Source: Nematostella vectensis | Lineage: Eukaryota; Cnidaria; Anthozoa; Actiniaria; Edwardsiidae | Length of the DNA: 64,000 bases | NCBI RefSeq assembly: GCF_932526225.1 | Contig: NC_064040.1 | Coordinates: 2,177,501 to 2,241,500 of the forward strand | Reading direction: 5' to 3' | Part shown: positions 32,224-45,539 of the stretch, piece after piece | Numbering within the stretch: the stretch's first letter is position 1 | How the letters are laid out: each line of letters begins with the position of its first letter | Notes under the pieces: model-generated | Database searches by the model: none | Seen by the model: the letters and a program-made list of their open reading frames with translations, nothing else | Told to the model about the DNA's origin: nothing | Translations under genes and position numbers: made by a program

Positions 32224-35200
32224 TGACAAAAGAGTCGATTCTATTACATTGCTAAGATGGGCTTTTGAAGGTCGTCTATGCCTTGGATGAATCTATGAGT
32301 ATCCGGGTCTGGTGATGTTTAGTTTGCATTTTTGACGTTTTGGAGTTGGGCCTATATTTTACAGGCGTCTCAGGGTGTTATGGCAATGAAAGACTTAAAG
32401 GGACAGCGTCATGGTACTGCGCATGTCAGTGTTTATTGTAGGCTTTTAATCGCCTACAAATAGTTGAACTTTTTAAAAGCTGTCAATACCTTGTTAAAAT
32501 AATATGCAATATTTTATAGAAACTACGTTTATTGACAGTTTGTGGTCATTTTCTTTGAATTTAAGTCCCCCACATGTACCAAAAGCTCATAAGTCAGTAT
32601 TAGAGTTTACTAAATTTCATTGTGTCAGGGTCAGAGAGCTATTGAAAGCACTTACCATGGCACTGCCCCTTTGAATAGCTGTAAAAAAAAAAAAAAGGGA
32701 AGAGAAAATAGCTGGATGGGGTCTCTGTTGGTTTTGTTTTAGTTTTAGTTTTCTTTTATTATAATTTTTTCTGGGGTGGGGGAAGGGGGAATTCAGCTTA
32801 AAATTGCCTGTGGTCAATTCAACCAACTAAGCAACTAGTACAAAAGATGTTGGTTTTGCAGTCTTTTATTCAATACTTTCAAGGTTATCATGCAATTCTG
32901 TAGTTTGACTGGAAATATATACTTTTTTTCTATTCATTTACAGTTCTATATGTACAGTGTGACCATAGTCATGATTACAATTATTTATAATAATTTTTAC
33001 CCACTAACAGAAACCAACTTGACTGCAAAAAACTCACTGTAAAGCATAAGATATTAGGCATTTCTTTCATGTGGCTGTGAGGTTGACCTGTCAACATCTA
33101 CAGGGGCCACACTCAACTCGGAATCATAGGGGTCCATAAAAGCAAGGTGTCGCAGAACCTTTTCCTGCCTTCCTTACTCTCCTTCACCAGGAACACCTGT
33201 GCAGCCGACACCCTTAGGTGGATGGGGTGCACAGGTGCTTTGGGTGTGGCCCTGAAGATGGCACAGTGACCACAAGATGTACCAGAATGAAATTGTATAT
33301 ACTGTAAAAACATGTGAGTAGAAAACAGTCAATAGCCATGGAGTTTTCAGTGTGTTGTACATGTTATACATGTTTTAGGATTTACCTAATTACTTACAGT
33401 ATTTTTTTAAATAGAATTTTTTACTTGTATAATTTAGATGAGTAATACATACTTTTTATAGTATGTTGTAGAACTCGTCTCGTTCCTCCTAAATAACAAT
33501 CAAAATTATGTTTGTTATTATCTTCGTGCAAAGGAACCTACAGTAGTTTTTTAATCAGATAATTGTTTTTCCTTCAACACTCCCCTGTTATTTCAACAGC
33601 TCTCCCTTGAGTTTGCTTGTCTTAGAAATAGACCTTGTTTGATAAACAAAGACATGTTACCCACTTATTCAATAATAGGTAACAACTGCAATATTGTACT
33701 GTATGAAAAGAGTGCCCCTCCCCCTTCTAATGTTGACATCAGTAAATCTAGCAAGCTCATTTTGCTAGATGTATGATGTATACCAGGCTTGTATCCTCCA
33801 GGTCCATTTCCATACTCCGTGAAGACTTCTGAAACCATCTTGGATGCCATTACGGAATTGACCCGGAGACCCGGAGAAAAATTCACGAGGGGGAGGGCCA
33901 GTCAACACTCCTCTCCCCAAAGTCAGACGGTTGTTTGGATGGTCTGTTTTTTTTTTTTTTTTCTTATTTTTCCGAAAACTACGCAGGAGTGAGAGGGGTT
34001 AAGCACTACGAAAAAAAAAATTGAATAGAAAAAAAAAAAAAAAAAGAAAAAGAAAAAAGGCCATTGGCATAGGATCGAACCCGACCTGAAAAACAAAACG
34101 GAAACCATACATACGGATTACCCAATCGGTATGGCAGCACAAGGCTTTTACGGAAGGCTGTAAAGAACCCGAAGGCCCCAAGCACCGATATTTCCGGCGA
34201 ATATGCTGTACAACACTCTTGCAAGGTATTCCGACCCGCGCATTAATGGGGAGGGCAATAACCAGGATCCCAGGCCTGTAATACGGTTACGCCACGCACA
34301 GCTCGCTGAGATAGAGGATGAAAAAAATACAGGTCTATTTGGGCGTCTTGAGTCCCTTGGGGGCTCGCTATGTCGGCGCGTGGCATCGTAACGCACGGGC
34401 GCATTGTCTTTTATCGTGTACAGGACATCAAACAAGCGAAGAAAGAAAAACGTTTTTTTTTTTGGGAACCGTTTTTTTATATCATGCAAAAAGCGAAAAT
34501 AAATAGAAATAAATAAAGTGCGATTTGGCGATTCTGTTTTTCTTTGTAGAGCTTATTAAGCTATTCACCGGCCTAAATATTCATAAAAGAAAATAAAAAA
34601 TGCAATGAAGGACGTAAGGGGGAGAGGTTTGTAAAATCGCATAGAATATCGACAAAATCCGCAATACTGTCTACGCTGACTAAGTATAGCTGTATTTCAC
34701 TTTAACCCTTTCACTCCTGGGTACTTTTGAGCAACATTTTAAGAAAAACAGACTGAAAACAGAAACCTCCCCCCCTATTTCAAGTCCAACACTACCAGTT
34801 AAGCTAAGCTACCGCTGACCCAAGACGGTATGCCTTGAAGTTTCCAACAATGTACTGCGGTGCCTTTTCTTTGTAGCGACGGCACTGCTACAGCCTGTTG
34901 CTTACAACAGTTTTGCTTGTAATTTGCTTAAAAATTACAGCTTTTTCACATCTGGAGAGTGCCTTAGGACATCATGAAGTTTTTTTGGGCATAATTAATG
35001 CTGTGCTTATGGATGTTTGCACGCTGAGGTTGATTCAATGGGATAATTCCTTGTCTGGGCTTCACCAAGTGAGGAAGGAATTTTCTGGTGAATGGCCTCA
35101 TAACTCTCCAATGTGGGCCATCTTTGCTACCCAACCTTATTCAAAAATTGTTTTCAGGCTTATTCTGGGTTCCTTGGACCTGGAAATGTTTTGTTTGGCT

Positions 35201-35540
35201 TCGGGGCAAAGAGACTTAAAAAAAAAACTGTTATGATTCTGGGGGAGGAGATTGCCCGCCTGTCTGTCAAGGTGTTTCCAAGACTCCCATGATGCAGTGC
35301 AGGCATGCAAAATAGGCTAACAATGGTGACTCGCTTCTAATGGAGGTTCTAGCATTGATTATTGTGACTGATTGCTGTAAAATGGGACCTGACGGAGCGC
35401 AATAAAGGTATCCATTGGTGACTTGATCTGTGTTTGCTTGTCTCTATTTGTAGTTCGGAATTTTGTGTCTTTTTTGGTAAGGAATGTTTCTAAGTTTAAG
35501 CATTTTATTACGAATTGGTCAGCAATTAAGGTTGATATTT
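32224..35540 (+). repeat. Array copy 7 (3317 bp, 17-bp deletion)
   Basis: The tandem pair of ATGCAATATTTTAT segments seen in other copies is reduced to one at ~32505-32520, accounting for the short length. AAATAGAAT with CATTTTAAG. Confidence 0.98.
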
Positions 35541-38500
35541 TGACAAAAGAGTCGATTCTATTACATTGCTAAGATGGGCTTTTGAAGGTCGTCTATGCCT
35601 TGGATGAATCTATGAGTATCCGGGTCTGGTGATGTTTAGTTTGCATTTTTGACGTTTTGGAGTTGGGCCTATATTTTACAGGCGTCTCAGGGTGTTATGG
35701 CAATGAAAGACTTAAAGGGACAGCGTCATGGTACTGCGCATGTCAGTGTTTATTGTAGGCTTTTAATCGCCTACAAATAGTTGAACTTTTTAAAAGCTGT
35801 CAATACCTTGTTAAAATAATATGCAATATTTTATTGAATGCAATATTTTATAGAAACTACGTTTATTGACAGTTTGTGGTCATTTTCTTTGAATTTAAGT
35901 CCCCCACATGTACCAAAAGCTCATAAGTCAGTATTAGAGTTTACTAAATTTCATTGTGTCAGGGTCAGAGAGCTATTGAAAGCACTTACCATGGCACTGC
36001 CCCTTTGAATAGCTGTAAAAAAAAAAAAAGGGAAGAGAAAATAGCTGGATGGGGTCTCTGTTGGTTTTGTTTTAGTTTTAGTTTTCTTTTATTATAATTT
36101 TTTCTGGGGTGGGGGAAGGGGGAATTCAGCTTAAAATTGCCTATGGTCAATTCAACCAACTAAGCAACTAGTACAAAAGATGTTGGTTTTGCAGTCTTTT
36201 ATTCAATACTTTCAAGGTTATCATGCAATTCTGTAGTTTGACTGGAAATATATACTTTTTTTCTATTCATTTACAGTTCTATATGTACAGTGTGACCATA
36301 GTCATGATTACAATTATTTATAATAATTTTTACCCACTAACAGAAACCAACTTGACTGCAAAAAACTCACTGTAAAGCATAAGATATTAGGCATTTCTTT
36401 CATGTGGCTGTGAGGTTGACCTGTCAACATCTACAGGGGCCACACTCAACTCGGAATCATAGGGGTCCATAAAAGCAAGGTGTCGCAGAACCTTTTCCTG
36501 CCTTCCTTACTCTCCTTCACCAGGAACACCTGTGCAGCCGACACCCTTAGGTGGATGGGGTGCACAGGTGCTTTGGGTGTGGCCCTGAAGATGGCACAGT
36601 GACCACAAGATGTACCAGAATGAAATTGTATATACTGTAAAAACATGTGAGTAGAAAACAGTCAATAGCCATGGAGTTTTCAGTGTGTTGTACATGTTAT
36701 ACATGTTTTAGGATTTACCTAATTACTTACAGTATTTTTTTAAATAGAATTTTTTACTTGTATAATTTAGATGAGTAATACATACTTTTTATAGTATGTT
36801 GTAGAACTCGTCTCGTTCCTCCTAAATAACAATCAAAATTATGTTTGTTATTATCTTCGTGCAAAGGAACCTACAGTAGTTTTTTAATCAGATAATTGTT
36901 TTTCCTTCAACACTCTCCTGTTATTTCAACAGCTCTCCCTTGAGTTTGCTTGTCTTAGAAATAGACCTTGTTTAATAAACAAAGACATGTTACCCACTTA
37001 TTCAATAATAGGTAACAACTGCAATATTGTACTGTATGAAAAGAGTGCCCCTCCCCCTTCTAATGTTGACATCAGTAAATCTAGCAAGCTCATTTTGCTA
37101 GATGTATGATGTATACCAGGCTTGTATCCTCCAGGTCCATTTCCATACTCCGTGAAGACTTCTGAAACCATCTTGGATGCCATTACGGAATTGACCCGGA
37201 GACCCGGAGAAAAATTCACGAGGGGGAGGGCCAGTCAACACTCCTCTCCCCAAAGTCAGACGGTTGTTTGGATGGTCTGTTTTTTTTTTTTTTTCTTATT
37301 TTTCCGAAAACTACGCAGGAGTGAGAGGGGTTAAGCACTACGAAAAAAAAAATTGAATAGAAAAAAAAAAAAAAAAAGAAAAAGAAAAAAGGCCATTGGC
37401 ATAGGATCGAACCCGACCTGAAAAACAAAACGGAAACCATACATACGGATTACCCAATCGGTATGGCAGCACAAGGCTTTTACGGAAGGCTGTAAAGAAC
37501 CCGAAGGCCCCAAGCACCGATATTTCCGGCGAATATGCTGTACAACACTCTTGCAAGGTATTCCGACCCGCGCATTAATGGGGAGGGCAATAACCAGGAT
37601 CCCAGGCCTGTAATACGGTTACGCCACGCACAGCTCGCTGAGATAGAGGATGAAAAAAATACAGGTCTATTTGGGCGTCTTGAGTCCCTTGGGGGCTCGC
37701 TATGTCGGCGCGTGGCATCGTAACGCACGGGCGCATTGTCTTTTATCGTGTACAGGACATCAAACAAGCGAAGAAAGAAAAACGTTTTTTTTTTTGGGAA
37801 CCGTTTTTTTATATCATGCAAAAAGCGAAAATAAATAGAAATAAATAAAGTGCGATTTGGCGATTCTGTTTTTCTTTGTAGAGCTTATTAAGCTATTCAC
37901 CGGCCTAAATATTCATAAAAGAAAATAAAAAATGCAATGAAGGACGTAAGGGGGAGAGGTTTGTAAAATCGCATAGAATATCGACAAAATCCGCAATACT
38001 GTCTACGCTGACTAAGTATAGCTGTATTTCACTTTAACCCTTTCACTCCTGGGTACTTTTGAGCAACATTTTAAGAAAAACAGACTGAAAACAGAAACCT
38101 CCCCCCCTATTTCAAGTCCAACACTACCAGTTAAGCTAAGCTACCGCTGACCCAAGACGGTATGCCTTGAAGTTTCCAACAATGTACTGCGGTGCCTTTT
38201 CTTTGTAGCGACGGCACTGCTACAGCCTGTTGCTTACAACAGTTTTGCTTGTAATTTGCTTAAAAATTACAGCTTTTTCACATCTGGAGAGTGCCTTAGG
38301 ACATCATGAAGTTTTTTTGGGCATAATTAATGCTGTGCTTATGGATGTTTGCACGCTGAGGTTGATTCAATGGGATAATTCCTTGTCTGGGCTTCACCAA
38401 GTGAGGAAGGAATTTTCTGGTGAATGGCCTCATAACTCTCCAATGTGGGCCATCTTTGCTACCCAACCTTATTCAAAAATTGTTTTCAGGCTTATTCTGG

Positions 38501-38872
38501 GTTCCTTGGACCTGGAAATGTTTTGTTTGGCTTCGGGGCAAAGAGACTTAAAAAAAAAACTGTTATGATTCTGGGGGAGGAGATTGCCCGCCTGTCTGTC
38601 AAGGTGTTTCCAAGACTCCCATGATGCAGTGCAGGCATGCAAAATAGGCTAACAATGGTGACTCGCTTCTAATGGAGGTTCTAGCATTGATTATTGTGAC
38701 TGATTGCTGTAAAATGGGACCTGACGGAGCGCAATAAAGGTATCCATTGGTGACTTGATCTGTGTTTGCTTGTCTCTATTTGTAGTTCGGAATTTTGTGT
38801 CTTTTTTGGTAAGGAATGTTTCTAAGTTTAAGCATTTTATTACGAATTGGTCAGCAATTAAGGTTGATATTT
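35541..38872 (+). repeat. Array copy 8 (3332 bp)
   Basis: Shares CCTATGGTC (~36140) and CACTCTCCTG (~36912) with copy 10 but not copy 9. Private TTTAATAAAC at ~36971. Confidence 0.98.
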
Positions 38873-41800
38873 TGACAAAAGAGTCGATTCTATTACATTG
38901 CTAAGATGGGCTTTTGAAGGTCGTCTATGCCTTGGATGAATCTATGAGTATCCGGGTCTGGTGATGTTTAGTTTGCATTTTTGACGTTTTGGAGTTGGGC
39001 CTATATTTTACAGGCGTCTCAGGGTGTTATGGCAATGAAAGACTTAAAGGGACAGCGTCATGGTACTGCGCATGTCAGTGTTTATTGTAGGCTTTTAATC
39101 GCCTACAAATAGTTGAACTTTTTAAAAGCTGTCAATACCTTGTTAAAATAATATGCAATATTTTATTGAATGCAATATTTTATAGAAACTACGTTTATTG
39201 ACAGTTTGTGGTCATTTTCTTTGAATTTAAGTCCCCCACATGTACCAAAAGCTCATAAGTCAGTATTAGAGTTTACTAAATTTCATTGTGTCAGGGTCAG
39301 AGAGCTATTGAAAGCACTTACCATGGCACTGCCCCTTTGAATAGCTGTAAAAAAAAAAAAAGGGAAGAGAAAATAGCTGGATGGGGTCTCTGTTGGTTTT
39401 GTTTTAGTTTTAGTTTTCTTTTATTATAATTTTTTCTGGGGTGGGGGAAGGGGGAATTCAGCTTAAAATTGCCTGTGGTCAATTCAACCAACTAAGCAAC
39501 TAGTACAAAAGATGTTGGTTTTGCAGTCTTTTATTCAATACTTTCAAGGTTATCATGCAATTCTGTAGTTTGACTGGAAATATATACTTTTTTTCTATTC
39601 ATTTACAGTTCTATATGTACAGTGTGACCATAGTCATGATTACAATTATTTATAATAATTTTTACCCACTAACAGAAACCAACTTGACTGCAAAAAACTC
39701 ACTGTAAAGCATAAGATATTAGGCATTTCTTTCATGTGGCTGTGAGGTTGACCTGTCAACATCTACAGGGGCCACACTCAACTCGGAATCATAGGGGTCC
39801 ATAAAAGCAAGGTGTCGCAGAACCTTTTCCTGCCTTCCTTACTCTCCTTCACCAGGAACACCTGTGCAGCCGACACCCTTAGGTGGATGGGGTGCACAGG
39901 TGCTTTGGGTGTGGCCCTGAAGATGGCACAGTGACCACAAGATGTACCAGAATGAAATTGTATATACTGTAAAAACATGTGAGTAGAAAACAGTCAATAG
40001 CCATGGAGTTTTCAGTGTGTTGTACATGTTATACATGTTTTAGGATTTACCTAATTACTTACAGTATTTTTTTAAATAGAATTTTTTACTTGTATAATTT
40101 AGATGAGTAATACATACTTTTTATAGTATGTTGTAGAACTCGTCTCGTTCCTCCTAAATAACAATCAAAATTATGTTTGTTATTATCTTCGTGCAAAGGA
40201 ACCTACAGTAGTTTTTTAATCAGATAATTGTTTTTCCTTCAACACTCCCCTGTTATTTCAACAGCTCTCCCTTGAGTTTGCTTGTCTTAGAAATAGACCT
40301 TGTTTGATAAACAAAGACATGTTACCCACTTATTCAATAATAGGTAACAACTGCAATATTGTACTGTATGAAAAGAGTGCCCCTCCCCCTTCTAATGTTG
40401 ACATCAGTAAATCTAGCAAGCTCATTTTGCTAGATGTATGATGTATACCAGGCTTGTATCCTCCAGGTCCATTTCCATACTCCGTGAAGACTTCTGAAAC
40501 CATCTTGGATGCCATTACGGAATTGACCCGGAGACCCGGAGAAAAATTCACGAGGGGGAGGGCCAGTCAACACTCCTCTCCCCAAAGTCAGACGGTTGTT
40601 TGGATGGTCTGTTTTTTTTTTTTTTTTCTTATTTTTCCGAAAACTACGCAGGAGTGAGAGGGGTTAAGCACTACGAAAAAAAAAATTGAATAGAAAAAAA
40701 AAAAAAAAAAGAAAAAGAAAAAAGGCCATTGGCATAGGATCGAACCCGACCTGAAAAACAAAACGGAAACCATACATACGGATTACCCAATCGGTATGGC
40801 AGCACAAGGCTTTTACGGAAGGCTGTAAAGAACCCGAAGGCCCCAAGCACCGATATTTCCGGCGAATATGCTGTACAACACTCTTGCAAGGTATTCCGAC
40901 CCGCGCATTAATGGGGAGGGCAATAACCAGGATCCCAGGCCTGTAATACGGTTACGCCACGCACAGCTCGCTGAGATAGAGGATGAAAAAAATACAGGTC
41001 TATTTGGGCGTCTTGAGTCCCTTGGGGGCTCGCTATGTCGGCGCGTGGCATCGTAACGCACGGGCGCATTGTCTTTTATCGTGTACAGGACATCAAACAA
41101 GCGAAGAAAGAAAAACGTTTTTTTTTTTGGGAACCGTTTTTTTATATCATGCAAAAAGCGAAAATAAATAGAAATAAATAAAGTGCGATTTGGCGATTCT
41201 GTTTTTCTTTGTAGAGCTTATTAAGCTATTCACCGGCCTAAATATTCATAAAAGAAAATAAAAAATGCAATGAAGGACGTAAGGGGGAGAGGTTTGTAAA
41301 ATCGCATAGAATATCGACAAAATCCGCAATACTGTCTACGCTGACTAAGTATAGCTGTATTTCACTTTAACCCTTTCACTCCTGGGTACTTTTGAGCAAC
41401 ATTTTAAGAAAAACAGACTGAAAACAGAAACCTCCCCCCCTATTTCAAGTCCAACACTACCAGTTAAGCTAAGCTACCGCTGACCCAAGACGGTATGCCT
41501 TGAAGTTTCCAACAATGTACTGCGGTGCCTTTTCTTTGTAGCGACGGCACTGCTACAGCCTGTTGCTTACAACAGTTTTGCTTGTAATTTGCTTAAAAAT
41601 TACAGCTTTTTCACATCTGGAGAGTGCCTTAGGACATCATGAAGTTTTTTTGGGCATAATTAATGCTGTGCTTATGGATGTTTGCACGCTGAGGTTGATT
41701 CAATGGGATAATTCCTTGTCTGGGCTTCACCAAGTGAGGAAGGAATTTTCTGGTGAATGGCCTCATAACTCTCCAATGTGGGCCATCTTTGCTACCCAAC

Positions 41801-42205
41801 CTTATTCAAAAATTGTTTTCAGGCTTATTCTGGGTTCCTTGGACCTGGAAATGTTTTGTTTGGCTTCGGGGCAAAGAGACTTAAAAAAAAAACTGTTATG
41901 ATTCTGGGGGAGGAGATTGCCCGCCTGTCTGTCAAGGTGTTTCCAAGACTCCCATGATGCAGTGCAGGCATGCAAAATAGGCTAACAATGGTGACTCGCT
42001 TCTAATGGAGGTTCTAGCATTGATTATTGTGACTGATTGCTGTAAAATGGGACCTGACGGAGCGCAATAAAGGTATCCATTGGTGACTTGATCTGTGTTT
42101 GCTTGTCTCTATTTGTAGTTCGGAATTTTGTGTCTTTTTTGGTAAGGAATGTTTCTAAGTTTAAGCATTTTATTACGAATTGGTCAGCAATTAAGGTTGA
42201 TATTT
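38873..42205 (+). repeat. Array copy 9 (3333 bp)
   Basis: Has CCTGTGGTC and CACTCCCCTG, unlike its neighbours 8 and 10. AAATAGAAT with CATTTTAAG. Confidence 0.98.
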
Positions 42206-45200
42206 TGACAAAAGAGTCGATTCTATTACATTGCTAAGATGGGCTTTTGAAGGTCGTCTATGCCTTGGATGAATCTATGAGTATCCGGGTCTGGTGATGT
42301 TTAGTTTGCATTTTTGACGTTTTGGAGTTGGGCCTATATTTTACAGGCGTCTCAGGGTGTTATGGCAATGAAAGACTTAAAGGGACAGCGTCATGGTACT
42401 GCGCATGTCAGTGTTTATTGTAGGCTTTTAATCGCCTACAAATAGTTGAACTTTTTAAAAGCTGTCAATACCTTGTTAAAATAATATGCAATATTTTATT
42501 GAATGCAATATTTTATAGAAACTACGTTTATTGACAGTTTGTGGTCATTTTCTTTGAATTTAAGTCCCCCACATGTACCAAAAGCTCATAAGTCAGTATT
42601 AGAGTTTACTAAATTTCATTGTGTCAGGGTCAGAGAGCTATTGAAAGCACTTACCATGGCACTGCCCCTTTGAATAGCTGTAAAAAAAAAAAAAGGGAAG
42701 AGAAAATAGCTGGATGGGGTCTCTGTTGGTTTTGTTTTAGTTTTAGTTTTCTTTTATTATAATTTTTTCTGGGGTGGGGGAAGGGGGAATTCAGCTTAAA
42801 ATTGCCTATGGTCAATTCAACCAACTAAGCAACTAGTACAAAAGATGTTGGTTTTGCAGTCTTTTATTCAATACTTTCAAGGTTATCATGCAATTCTATA
42901 GTTTGACTGGAAATATATACTTTTTTTCTATTCATTTACAGTTCTATATGTACAGTGTGACCATAGTCATGATTACAATTATTTATAATAATTTTTACCC
43001 ACTAACAGAAACCAACTTGACTGCAAAAAACTCACTGTAAAGCATAAGATATTAGGCATTTCTTTCATGTGGCTGTGAGGTTGACCTGTCAACATCTACA
43101 GGGGCCACACTCAACTCGGAATCATAGGGGTCCATAAAAGCAAGGTGTCGCAGAACCTTTTCCTGCCTTCCTTACTCTCCTTCACCAGGAACACCTGTGC
43201 AGCCGACACCCTTAGGTGGATGGGGTGCACAGGTGCTTTGGGTGTGGCCCTGAAGATGGCACAGTGACCACAAGATGTACCAGAATGAAATTGTATATAC
43301 TGTAAAAACATGTGAGTAGAAAACAGTCAATAGCCATGGAGTTTTCAGTGTGTTGTACATGTTATACATGTTTTAGGATTTACCTAATTACTTACAGTAT
43401 TTTTTTAAATAGAATTTTTTACTTGTATAATTTAGATGAGTAATACATACTTTTTATAGTATGTTGTAGAACTCGTCTCGTTCCTCCTAAATAACAATCA
43501 AAATTATGTTTGTTATTATCTTCGTGCAAAGGAACCTACAGTAGTTTTTTAATCAGATAATTGTTTTTCCTTCAACACTCTCCTGTTATTTCAACAGCTC
43601 TCCCTTGAGTTTGCTTGTCTTAGAAATAGACCTTGTTTGATAAACAAAGACATGTTACCCACTTATTCAATAATAGGTAACAACTGCAATATTGTACTGT
43701 ATGAAAAGAGTGCCCCTCCCCCTTCTAATGTTGACATCAGTAAATCTAGCAAGCTCATTTTGCTAGATGTATGATGTATACCAGGCTTGTATCCTCCAGG
43801 TCCATTTCCATACTCCGTGAAGACTTCTGAAACCATCTTGGATGCCATTACGGAATTGACCCGGAGACCCGGAGAAAAATTCACGAGGGGGAGGGCCAGT
43901 CAACACTCCTCTCCCCAAAGTCAGACGGTTGTTTGGATGGTCTGTTTTTTTTTTTTTTTCTTATTTTTCCGAAAACTACGCAGGAGTGAGAGGGGTTAAG
44001 CACTACGAAAAAAAAAATTGAATAGAAAAAAAAAAAAAAAAAAGAAAAAGAAAAAAGGCCATTGGCATAGGATCGAACCCGACCTGAAAAACAAAACGGA
44101 AACCATACATACGGATTACCCAATCGGTATGGCAGCACAAGGCTTTTACGGAAGGCTGTAAAGAACCCGAAGGCCCCAAGCACCGATATTTCCGGCGAAT
44201 ATGCTGTACAACACTCTTGCAAGGTATTCCGACCCGCGCATTAATGGGGAGGGCAATAACCAGGATCCCAGGCCTGTAATACGGTTACGCCACGCACAGC
44301 TCGCTGAGATAGAGGATGAAAAAAATACAGGTCTATTTGGGCGTCTTGAGTCCCTTGGGGGCTCGCTATGTCGGCGCGTGGCATCGTAACGCACGGGCGC
44401 ATTGTCTTTTATCGTGTACAGGACATCAAACAAGCGAAGAAAGAAAAACGTTTTTTTTTTTGGGAACCGTTTTTTTATATCATGCAAAAAGCGAAAATAA
44501 ATAGAAATAAATAAAGTGCGATTTGGCGATTCTGTTTTTCTTTGTAGAGCTTATTAAGCTATTCACCGGCCTAAATATTCATAAAAGAAAATAAAAAATG
44601 CAATGAAGGACGTAAGGGGGAGAGGTTTGTAAAATCGCATAGAATATCGACAAAATCCGCAATACTGTCTACGCTGACTAAGTATAGCTGTATTTCACTT
44701 TAACCCTTTCACTCCTGGGTACTTTTGAGCAACATTGTAAGAAAAACAGACTGAAAACAGAAACCTCCCCCCCCTATTTCAAGTCCAACACTACCAGTTA
44801 AGCTAAGCTACCGCTGACCCAAGATGGTATGCCTTGAAGTTTCCAACAATGTACTGCGGTGCCTTTTCTTTGTAGCGACGGCACTGCTACAGCCTGTTGC
44901 TTACAACAGTTTTACTTGTAATTTGCTTAAAAATTACAGCTTTTTCACATCTGGAGAGTGCCTTAGGACATCATGAAGTTTTTTTGGGCATAATTAATGC
45001 TGTGCTTATGGATGTTTGCACGCTGAGGTTGATTCAATGGGATAATTCCTTGTCTGGGCTTCACCAAGTGAGGAAGGAATTTTCTGGTGAATGGCCTCAT
45101 AACTCTCCAATGTGGGCCATCTTTGCTACCCAACCTTATTCAAAAATTGTTTTCAGGCTTATTCTGGGTTCCTTGGGCCTGGAAATGTTTTGTTTGGCTT

Positions 45201-45539
45201 CGGGGCAAAGAGACTTAAAAAAAAAACTGTTATGATTCTGGGGGAGGAGATTGCCCGCCTGTCTGTCAAGGTGTTTCCAAGACTCCCATGATGCAGTGCA
45301 GGCATGCAAAATAGGCTAACAATGGTGACTCGCTTCTAATGGAGGTTCTAGCATTGATTATTGTGACTGATTGCTGTAAAATGGGACCTGACGGAGCGCA
45401 ATAAAGGTATCCATTGGTGACTTGATCTGTGTTTGCTTGTCTCTATTTGTAGTTCGGAATTTTGTGTCTTTTTTGGTAAGGAATGTTTCTAAGTTTAAGC
45501 ATTTTATTACGAATTGGTCAGCAATTAAGGTTGATATTT
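42206..45539 (+). repeat. Array copy 10 (3334 bp)
   Basis: Shares two variants with copy 8. It has several private substitutions (TTCTATAGTTTG ~42895, AGATGGTATG ~44823, TTTTACTTGT ~44911, CTTGGGCCTGG ~45174), making it the most individually diverged complete copy I noticed. Confidence 0.98.
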
